Source of the DNA: Gammaproteobacteria bacterium
GTDB lineage: Bacteria > Pseudomonadota > Gammaproteobacteria > Arenicellales > Arenicellaceae
Direction: 5' to 3'
Length of the DNA: 40,686 bases
Assembly: GCA_013002025.1 (NCBI GenBank)
Contig: JABDKW010000012.1
Location: 1 to 40,686 of the forward strand
The notes beneath the pieces were generated by a model, which was given only the letters and a program-made list of their open reading frames with translations, was not told the origin of the DNA and did not search any database. A program made the translations under genes and the position numbers. Positions 34,298 through 40,686 of the stretch are shown piece by piece (positions within the stretch are counted from its first letter, which is position 1; the number at the start of each line of letters is the position of its first letter).

Positions 34298-34303
34298 TAT
34301 AAT
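34298..34303 (+). promoter_or_regulatory. Candidate -10 box for gyrA
   Basis: A consensus TATAAT lies 35 bases before the gyrA ATG, in the 164-base gap after the aminotransferase gene. A matching -35 at 16-18 bases is not evident. This gap marks the border between the polysaccharide locus and the core operon. Confidence 0.4.
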
Positions 34304-34338
34304 TCAGCGGTTGAAATTCAAGCTCTTCCCACCCCCCA

Positions 34339-36954
34339 ATGACCGACCAATTCGCTAAGGAAACCCTGCCCGCCAACCTCGAGCAGGAGATGCGCCAATC
34401 GTACCTGGATTACGCCATGAGCGTGATTGTAGGGCGGGCTTTACCGGATGTGCGGGATGGCTTAAAACCGGTGCATCGGCGGGCTTTATTCGCCATGGCA
34501 CAGCTCGGAAACGACTTTAATAAGCCGTATAAAAAGTCGGCCCGTATCGTGGGTGATGTGATTGGTAAATACCACCCTCATGGAGACACGGCGGTTTACG
34601 ATACGATTGTCCGCTTGGCACAGGATTTCTCCATGCGTTATCCGTTGGTCGACGGTCAGGGTAACTTTGGCTCCATTGATGGTGACTCTCCGGCGGCCAT
34701 GCGTTACACCGAAATTCGTCTGGAGAAAATCGCCCATGAAATTTTGGCCGATTTGGACAAGGAAACGGTCGATTTTTACCCCAATTACGACGAGAGCGAG
34801 CTGCAGCCGTCGGTTATGCCGACCAAGATCCCGACGTTGCTGGTTAATGGCTCTTCCGGGATTGCCGTGGGCATGGCCACCAATATCCCGCCGCATAACA
34901 TCACTGAAGTGATTAATGGCTGTGTGGCCATGATCGACAACGAAGACATCAGCGTTGATGAGCTGATGCAACACATCCCCGGGCCGGATTTCCCCACCGC
35001 CGGTTTTATCAACGGTAGCAAGGGCATTCGTGATGCCTACCGCACCGGCCGCGGCAAAATATACATGCGGGCTCGCACTCATATTGAGACTAAAGAGAGC
35101 AATGGTCGGCAGGCGATTATCGTCACCGAGTTGCCCTACATGGTTAACAAGGCACGGTTGCTCGAAAAAATCGCCGAACTGGTGAAATCCAAGAAGATCG
35201 AGGGCATTACCGAGCTGCGTGATGAGTCAGACAAGAGCGGCATGCGCATGTTTATCGCACTGCGCCGTGGTGAAGTGGCGGAAGTAATCCTGAATCAGTT
35301 ATTCCAACAGACGCAGTTGCAGACCGTGTTTGGCATCAATACGGTAGCGTTGATCGATAATCAGCCGCGCCTGTTTAATCTGCAGGAGCTGCTGCAGGAG
35401 TTTATTAAGCACCGCCGCGAGGTGGTGACTCGGCGTACCATTTTCAATTTGCGCAAAGCCCGTAACCGCGCCCACATCTTGGAAGGTCTGGCCATCGCCC
35501 TCAGTAATATCGATGCCATGATTGAGCTGATTAAGAATTCAGCCAGCCCGGCGGAAGCCAAAGCCCAACTGTTGGCGCAAAAATGGCAACCAGGGGTGGT
35601 GGCTGAGATGATCGCCAAAGCCGGCGATGTGTCCTGTAAGCCTGTGGGCTTGGACCCGGAGCTAGGCTTGCATGACAACACCTACCTGCTGTCAGAAAAG
35701 CAAGCCCAGGCCATACTTGATTTGCGTTTACACCGCCTGACCGGGCTTGAGCAGGACAAGATTCGTGAAGAATACGGTGAGGTATTGCAAAAAATCGCCG
35801 AGTTCATCGATATTCTGGAAAACACCGGTCGCTTGATGGAAGTGATTCGCGAGGAATTGATTGAGATCCGTGAGCAATACGGAGATCAGCGTCGCACCGA
35901 GATCATCGATCAGAAGCTCGATTTAACGCTTGAAGACATGATTGCCGAGGAAGACCTGGTGGTCACGCTGTCGCATGAAGGCTATGCCAAGTCTCAGCCC
36001 CTGAGCGATTACCGCGCGCAGCGCCGCGGCGGCAAGGGTAAAAGTGCCACCAAGACCAAAGATGAAGACTTTGTCGAGCGCATGTTTGTGGCCAATACCC
36101 ACGATACCATTTTGTGTTTCTCAGACCGGGGCAAGGTTTACTGGCTCAAAGTGTACGAATTGCCACAGGCTGGCCGCAACGCGCGCGGCAAGCCGATCGT
36201 CAATCTGTTGCCGCTGGACGGCGAAGAGCACATTACAGCGATTCTGGCGGTTAAAGAATTCACCGAAGGCAGTCATGTTTTTATGGCGACCAGCGATGGC
36301 ACGGTTAAGAAAACTTCGCTGATGGATTTTTCCCGCCCGCGCGCGAACGGCATCATTGCGCTTGACCTGGTCGAGGGCAATGAGCTGGTCGGTGTGGGCC
36401 TGACCGACGGCAACCAGCATGTGATGCTGTTTAGCAGCTCCGGCAAAGCCATCCGTTTTGCGGAAGAAGATGTGCGAAAAATGGGCCGAACTGCACGTGG
36501 CGTACGCGGCATCAAGCTGGCTAAGGAGCACAATGTTAACGCCATGATTATCTGCGAGGCGCATGATTTCGATTCCGCGGTGTTAACGGTGACCGAAAAC
36601 GGCTACGGCAAGCGTACGGCGCTGTCTGAATACAATTGCCAGGGTCGTGGCGGCCAGGGCGTGATCTCGATTCAGACCAATGAACGCAACGGAAATTGTG
36701 TGGGTGCGATACTGGTACAAGACGGTGATGAAGCCATGCTAATTACTAATGGCGGCACCCTGGTCCGGACTCGTGTGGGTGAGGTATCGGTGATTGGCCG
36801 CAATACTCAGGGCGTTAAGGTTATTGGCGTCAGCGATGGCGAACAACTGATTAGCGTGCAGAAAGTCGCTGAATCCGATGAGGAGCATGCCGCAGACGAA
36901 GACGGCGTAGATGTTGAAAATGGTGACCACAGCAGCGCATCAGAAGAGGAGTAG
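34339..36954 (+). CDS. gyrA: DNA gyrase subunit A
   Basis: The 871-residue protein is a full-length gyrase A. It breaks and rejoins DNA in the GyrA2B2 complex to introduce negative supercoils. The catalytic tyrosine is Y123 in AAMRYTE. The quinolone-binding region reads [12 protein letters not shown], with T84 and D88 at the places of E. coli S83 and D87; threonine there is normal for many non-enteric gammaproteobacteria and is not a mark of acquired resistance. The GyrA box QRRGGKG (561-567) opens the C-terminal pinwheel that wraps DNA, followed by an acidic tail. No Shine-Dalgarno is visible. It is the first of the core genes and 246 bases precede serC, which may thus have its own promoter. 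Confidence 0.98.
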   Translation: MTDQFAKETLPANLEQEMRQSYLDYAMSVIVGRALPDVRDGLKPVHRRALFAMAQLGNDFNKPYKKSARIVGDVIGKYHPHGDTAVYDTIVRLAQDFSMRYPLVDGQGNFGSIDGDSPAAMRYTEIRLEKIAHEILADLDKETVDFYPNYDESELQPSVMPTKIPTLLVNGSSGIAVGMATNIPPHNITEVINGCVAMIDNEDISVDELMQHIPGPDFPTAGFINGSKGIRDAYRTGRGKIYMRARTHIETKESNGRQAIIVTELPYMVNKARLLEKIAELVKSKKIEGITELRDESDKSGMRMFIALRRGEVAEVILNQLFQQTQLQTVFGINTVALIDNQPRLFNLQELLQEFIKHRREVVTRRTIFNLRKARNRAHILEGLAIALSNIDAMIELIKNSASPAEAKAQLLAQKWQPGVVAEMIAKAGDVSCKPVGLDPELGLHDNTYLLSEKQAQAILDLRLHRLTGLEQDKIREEYGEVLQKIAEFIDILENTGRLMEVIREELIEIREQYGDQRRTEIIDQKLDLTLEDMIAEEDLVVTLSHEGYAKSQPLSDYRAQRRGGKGKSATKTKDEDFVERMFVANTHDTILCFSDRGKVYWLKVYELPQAGRNARGKPIVNLLPLDGEEHITAILAVKEFTEGSHVFMATSDGTVKKTSLMDFSRPRANGIIALDLVEGNELVGVGLTDGNQHVMLFSSSGKAIRFAEEDVRKMGRTARGVRGIKLAKEHNVNAMIICEAHDFDSAVLTVTENGYGKRTALSEYNCQGRGGQGVISIQTNERNGNCVGAILVQDGDEAMLITNGGTLVRTRVGEVSVIGRNTQGVKVIGVSDGEQLISVQKVAESDEEHAADEDGVDVENGDHSSASEEE

Positions 36955-37200
36955 AGGCAGCGCACGACGATCTATTAGAGAAGCAGTAGAGCCGGTCGCT
37001 AAGATGATGGTCTACCGTCGTTGCCGACGCCCTTAAATGGTGCAATAGCCGCCTTTATAGTTCTAATCTAATGCCCACGCCCATAAAATATTGACCCTGA
37101 TATCGCCTTTGTGCGCACCGCTCCCATCGAGCCGTTCTGACTTTGATGCGCACAGCTACAAAATTCGCTATAAATTGCCAGCCCCAGCATACGACCCATC

Positions 37201-38283
37201 ATGAATCGCATCCATAATTTCAGTGCCGGCCCTGCGGCACTTCCCGAAGCTGTACTGAAGGAGGTTCAAGCGGAACTCCTTAACTGGAACAACACCGGTG
37301 CCTCGGTGATGGAGGTATCGCATCGCGGTCAGCCGTTTTTGCAAACCGCTGCCGAAGCCGAGCAGGACCTGCGCGATCTATTGTCTATACCCGACAATTA
37401 CCGTGTTCTATTCCTGCAGGGCGGTGCCACCATGCAATTCGCGGCCGTGCCATTAAACCTGATGCCGCGCGGCGGTACCGCGGATTACGCACACACCGGC
37501 CATTGGTCGAAAAAAGCCATTGCCGATGCGCGCCGTTTTGGCACCATCAATGTGGTCTGCGACACCTCTGAAGAGGGGTATAAACATGTGCCCGAGGTTA
37601 GCGATTGGGCGCTCAGCAACGACGCGGCGTATTTACACATCACCCCCAATGAGACCATTGCCGGGGTGGAGTTTGACTGGTTGCCAGACGTCGATGTGCC
37701 GATTTGTGCGGACCTGTCCTCGACCATTTTATCTCGCCCGATAGACGTATCTAAATACGGCGTTATCTATGCCGGCGCGCAGAAAAATATTGGCCCGGCC
37801 GGCTTAACCATTGTCATCGTGCGGGACGATCTTATCGGCAATTACCCCGATACAGAGCCGCGCATGCTCGATTATCAGGTGATGGCCGAGAGCGACTCGA
37901 TGAATAATACGCCGCCAACCTTTGCCTGGTATCTGGCTGGCAAGGTGTTTAAATGGCTCAAAAAACAAGGCGGGGTCGAGGCCATGGCTGAGTTAAACAG
38001 TGCCAAGGCAGCCAAGCTATATAGTTTTATCGACCACAGCGACGGGTTTTACACCAATCCGGTGGCGGTACCCAATCGCTCCTGGATGAATGTGCCGTTC
38101 ATTCTGGCCGATGCCCAGCTGGATGCCGCATTTTTAAGTGAATCGAACGCGGCTGGCTTGCATGCACTTAAAGGCCATCGTTCGGTCGGTGGCATGCGCG
38201 CCAGTATTTACAATGCCATGGGCATGGATGGCGTGGACGCACTGCTTGATTTTATGCAGGCTTTCCAGACTCAACACGGTTAA
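37201..38283 (+). CDS. serC: Phosphoserine aminotransferase
   Basis: The 360-residue PLP enzyme converts 3-phosphohydroxypyruvate and glutamate to phosphoserine, the second step of serine synthesis, and also acts in pyridoxal phosphate synthesis. The N-terminus [14 protein letters not shown] and the segment [13 protein letters not shown] are diagnostic, and K195 in [11 protein letters not shown] is the Schiff-base lysine. Length equals the family norm (about 360). It is 40 bases upstream of serA and 246 bases after gyrA. A TATAAA sequence at 37169-37174 could be a -10 box, without a well-spaced -35. Confidence 0.98.
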   Translation: MNRIHNFSAGPAALPEAVLKEVQAELLNWNNTGASVMEVSHRGQPFLQTAAEAEQDLRDLLSIPDNYRVLFLQGGATMQFAAVPLNLMPRGGTADYAHTGHWSKKAIADARRFGTINVVCDTSEEGYKHVPEVSDWALSNDAAYLHITPNETIAGVEFDWLPDVDVPICADLSSTILSRPIDVSKYGVIYAGAQKNIGPAGLTIVIVRDDLIGNYPDTEPRMLDYQVMAESDSMNNTPPTFAWYLAGKVFKWLKKQGGVEAMAELNSAKAAKLYSFIDHSDGFYTNPVAVPNRSWMNVPFILADAQLDAAFLSESNAAGLHALKGHRSVGGMRASIYNAMGMDGVDALLDFMQAFQTQHG

Positions 38284-38323
38284 TAGCCCAACTCAAACGA
38301 TAAATTAATAGAGCAACGAAACC

Positions 38324-39487
38324 ATGTTCAAAGTACGAACTCTGAATAACCTATCCCCGGTCGGTCTGGGGCAATTGCCGACGGACAAATACACGATATC
38401 CGACGATGAAACGAATCCGGATGCCATTATCCTGCGCTCCTTTAAAATGCATGACATGGAGATCCCGACTTCGCTGAAAGCCGTTGGGCGAGCCGGTGCC
38501 GGTGTTAACAACATTCCGCTCGATCGTATGAGCGAGGCCGGCATTCCAGTGTTTAATGCACCGGGCGCCAATGCCAATGCGGTGAAAGAGCTGGTGTTGG
38601 CCAGTTTGTTTTTGTCGGCACGGCATCTGCACGAGGCCATTGCCTACACCGAGGCCCTGCAGGGTGACGATGCCGAACTCGCGAAGTTGGTGGAGGCAGG
38701 CAAGAAAAAATTCGCCGGCTTTGAATTGCCCGGTAAAACCATCGGCGTGGTTGGCCTTGGTGCGATCGGTCGCATGGTGGCGAATTCCTGCGTCAATCTC
38801 GGCATGCAGGTGATTGGCTTCGACCCGGGCTTGACCGTGGACGGGGCCTGGGAGCTGTCATCAGACGTGGAGCGGGCCAACAGCGTGGAACAGATTTTGC
38901 CAAAGATAGATTTCTTAACGGTGCACGTGCCGCTCATTGATGCTACCCGAGACATGATTAATAAAGATAATGTCAGCAAGCTCAAAAGCACCGCGGTCAT
39001 TATCAATCTGGCGCGTGGCGGCATTATCAATGATGAAGCGGTCTGCGCAGCGCTGGATGCCGGAAATCTCGGGTGTTATGTCACGGATTTCCCCAACAAT
39101 CGTACCAAAGCGTGCAAAGGGGTGATTGGCTTGCCGCATCTGGGCGCCTCCACCGGCGAAGCGGAAGACAACTGCGCCGTGATGGTGGCTCAGCAGCTTA
39201 AAGACTATCTGGAGCGTGGCAATGTGGTGAATTCAGTTAATTTCCCCAATGTCAGCATGCCGCGAGGCTCTGATTATCGCTTGGTGATCTCCAACGCCAA
39301 TGTGCCAAATATGGTGGGCCAGATTTCCACCATCCTGGCGGAAGCAAATTTAAATATCCACGACATGATCAACCAGTCCCGTGGCGACATCGCCTACACA
39401 ATTGTAGACGTGGATAGCGAGATTCCCGATTCAGTTATTGATACTATTAGAGGCTTGAACGGCATAATGAATGCCCGAGCCATCTAA
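38324..39487 (+). CDS. serA: D-3-phosphoglycerate dehydrogenase, short type with ACT domain
   Basis: This 387-residue NAD-dependent enzyme catalyses the first step of serine synthesis. The substrate-binding domain has VGRAGAGVNNIPLDRMS (54-70) and NANAVKELVLASLF; the Rossmann loop is GVVGLGAIGR (141-150); R231 (NLARGG) and H272 (GLPHLGAST) are the catalytic Arg and His. The glutamate that completes the triad in E. coli SerA (DVFPTEP) is not evident; this place reads TDFPNNRTKA, as in the short type often paired with serC in Firmicutes and Bacteroidetes. A C-terminal ACT domain (about 317-387) may bind serine. It sits between serC and pheA, and its last bases overlap an alternative upstream start of pheA. 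Confidence 0.92.
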   Translation: MFKVRTLNNLSPVGLGQLPTDKYTISDDETNPDAIILRSFKMHDMEIPTSLKAVGRAGAGVNNIPLDRMSEAGIPVFNAPGANANAVKELVLASLFLSARHLHEAIAYTEALQGDDAELAKLVEAGKKKFAGFELPGKTIGVVGLGAIGRMVANSCVNLGMQVIGFDPGLTVDGAWELSSDVERANSVEQILPKIDFLTVHVPLIDATRDMINKDNVSKLKSTAVIINLARGGIINDEAVCAALDAGNLGCYVTDFPNNRTKACKGVIGLPHLGASTGEAEDNCAVMVAQQLKDYLERGNVVNSVNFPNVSMPRGSDYRLVISNANVPNMVGQISTILAEANLNIHDMINQSRGDIAYTIVDVDSEIPDSVIDTIRGLNGIMNARAI

Positions 39488-39497
39488 GTATCAATTA

Positions 39498-40646
39498 ATG
39501 AGTAACGAGCCGGAAAACAACAGTTCGACTGATTCGCCTGAGCTGCTCGCGCTGCGCGAAAAAATCGATCATTGCGATCAGCAAATCCAACGGCTGATTC
39601 AGGAGCGCGTGTTGGTGGCTGGCGAAATCGCCAAGGTCAAGGCCAGCGCAGGCTCGGGAACCTCATATTACCGCCCTGAACGGGAAGCGCAGGTGTTACG
39701 CCGAGTGCGCGAGCGTAATCAAACGCTGCGTGAAGAATTATTGACGGAAGGCTTGAAAGGATTGGTGTCCGACGACGAGATGGTTCGCCTTATGCGGGAG
39801 ATTATGTCGACCTCACTCGCGGCCGAAATGCCGATGAGCGTGGCCTATTTGGGGCCTGAGGGCACGTATACGCAAGCGGCAGTGGTCAAGCACTTCGGTC
39901 AGGCCGTAACCAGCCTTGATGTGAAAACCATTGGCGATGTGTTTCGCGTGGTTGAGCAGGGTAAGGCGCATTTCGGCGTGGTGCCGGTGGAGAACTCTAC
40001 CGAGGGCGTCATCACTCACACTCTGGACTGCTTCGCCACCTCATATTTGAATGTGTGCGGTGAGGTGCAATTGGCCATTAATCATCAGTTGCTTAGCAAT
40101 GCCGACGGATTGACCGCCGTACGTAAGGTATATGCGCACTCACAGGCACTAGCGCAATGTCGCGAATGGTTGGAGCGCTATTTGCCGGACGCCGAGCAGG
40201 TTGCCGCCAACAGCAATGCTGAGGCGGCGCAGATCGCGGCCGAAGACGAGACTGCCGCGGCCATTGCCAGCGATATTGCCGGCAAGCTGTATGGGATTAA
40301 TACACTGGCCGCCGGTATCGAAGACGAAAAAAACAACACCACACGCTTCCTGATCATTGGCAACAGCAGTTTTGCCGCCAGCGGTGATGACAAAACGTCA
40401 ATCATGGTTAGCACGCACAACCAGGCAGGCTCATTGTTTGAGTTACTCAAGCCCTTATATGACCATGGCGTTGATATGACACGCATCGAATCAAGGCCCT
40501 CTCGACAAACCAACTGGGATTATGTGTTCTTTATCGACATGCGTGGCCATGCCGAAGACGCCATCGTTAAAGCGGCGCTGGCAGAACTGGAGAGCAAGTC
40601 TGCATTCTTCAAGCTCATTGGTTCCTATCCCGTAGGAGCCCTGTAG
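39498..40646 (+). CDS. pheA: Bifunctional chorismate mutase/prephenate dehydratase (P-protein)
   Basis: The 382-residue protein makes phenylpyruvate from chorismate in two steps. An AroQ-type chorismate mutase domain covers about residues 10-108 (LREKIDHCDQQI, YYRPEREAQVL). The prephenate dehydratase domain follows from 114 (VAYLGPEGTYTQAA, VPVENSTEGVITHTL, and the catalytic TRF at 282-284), then the ACT regulatory domain with GSLFELLKPL (311-320) and the phenylalanine-binding ESRP (331-334). Feedback inhibition by phenylalanine is thus expected. An ATG at 39471 would overlap serA by 17 bases; ATG at 39498, eleven bases after the serA stop, gives a start closer to the family. A probable tyrA follows. 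Confidence 0.97.
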   Translation: MSNEPENNSSTDSPELLALREKIDHCDQQIQRLIQERVLVAGEIAKVKASAGSGTSYYRPEREAQVLRRVRERNQTLREELLTEGLKGLVSDDEMVRLMREIMSTSLAAEMPMSVAYLGPEGTYTQAAVVKHFGQAVTSLDVKTIGDVFRVVEQGKAHFGVVPVENSTEGVITHTLDCFATSYLNVCGEVQLAINHQLLSNADGLTAVRKVYAHSQALAQCREWLERYLPDAEQVAANSNAEAAQIAAEDETAAAIASDIAGKLYGINTLAAGIEDEKNNTTRFLIIGNSSFAASGDDKTSIMVSTHNQAGSLFELLKPLYDHGVDMTRIESRPSRQTNWDYVFFIDMRGHAEDAIVKAALAELESKSAFFKLIGSYPVGAL

Positions 40647-40657
40647 GGCTGAACACT

Positions 40658-40686
40658 ATGTTTGAGAAGCTGGTTATTGTCGGCGT
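40658..40686 (+). CDS. tyrA: Probable prephenate dehydrogenase, N-terminus only (window edge)
   Basis: Nine complete codons beginning MFEKLVIVG are visible eleven bases after pheA. This is how the NAD-binding strand of TyrA-type prephenate dehydrogenases begins, and the gene often follows pheA. Too little is present for more than a tentative call; hisC or an aroA fusion downstream would be natural in this operon. Confidence 0.6.

Noticed and set aside
34579-34602. Threonine at the GyrA position equivalent to E. coli S83 as a quinolone-resistance mutation
   Set aside because: Threonine is the normal residue here in many gammaproteobacteria such as Pseudomonas, and D88 is retained, so there is no evidence of acquired resistance.
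34486-35082. A long minus-strand ORF (198 codons) antisense to gyrA
   Set aside because: It is a shadow of the strong gyrA codon bias; the composition is typical of an antisense reading and no domain is seen.
1-40686. Mobile elements, CRISPR arrays, toxin-antitoxin or phage-defence genes
   Set aside because: No transposase, integrase, regularly spaced repeats or recognisable defence domains were found; the accessory content is glycan biosynthesis.

Overview
The window looks like a chromosomal segment of a gammaproteobacterium. The clearest evidence is the right end, where gyrA, serC, a serine-pathway serA, pheA and the first codons of a probable tyrA lie in one direction; gyrA-serC-pheA-tyrA clustering is a gammaproteobacterial arrangement. 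No rRNA, tRNA, CRISPR array, intact insertion sequence or phage gene was seen. I cannot name a genus from sequence reading alone.

Positions 1 to about 34,200 form a large surface-polysaccharide locus (O-antigen, capsule or exopolysaccharide). By eye it is more A+T rich than the gyrA side. It is built as eight short blocks on alternating strands rather than one long operon. Block 1 (minus, 463-3698) has a lipid-linked sugar-phosphate initiating transferase and a large membrane protein, next to the tail of a UDP-glucuronate epimerase (1-417). Block 2 (plus, 3859-5549) is a WbpD/WbpE-like acetyltransferase and aminotransferase pair. Block 3 (minus, 5858-10484) has an ABC-exporter-like protein with a degenerate nucleotide-binding region, a GT4 glycosyltransferase, a small secreted protein with its own terminator, and a methyltransferase. 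Block 4 (plus, 10639-15193) has a GT4 enzyme and three coupled nucleotide-sugar enzymes: a 4,6-dehydratase, a UDP-sulfoquinovose synthase homologue and a GalE-like epimerase. Block 5 is one GT2 on the minus strand.

Block 6 (plus, 16389-28108) is the longest. It has GT4 and GT2 enzymes, a YfhO-like membrane protein, WbqC, a GNAT enzyme, a strong terminator, a sulfotransferase, a flippase-like membrane protein, a GtrB-like GT2, two methyltransferases and a cytosolic beta-propeller. Block 7 (minus, 28138-31288) is a DltA-like adenylating enzyme, an SDR, an acyl carrier protein and a NeuD/PglD-like acyltransferase. Block 8 (plus, 31468-34174) has two methyltransferases and a WecE/RffA-like sugar aminotransferase.

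Taken together the genes predict a glycan rich in unusual modifications: a sulfonated sugar from the SqdB homologue, O-sulfation from the sulfotransferase, several methyl groups, acetamido-aminouronic acids, and a 4-amino-6-deoxysugar that may carry a carrier-protein-delivered acyl or aminoacyl group. The strongest candidates for something little described are the sulfoquinovose synthase inside a surface-glycan operon, the adenylation/ACP/SDR/acyltransferase cassette beside the sugar aminotransferase, and the ABC-exporter-like protein that has lost its Walker A motif. These functional links are inferred from gene families and neighbourhood; none is shown directly.
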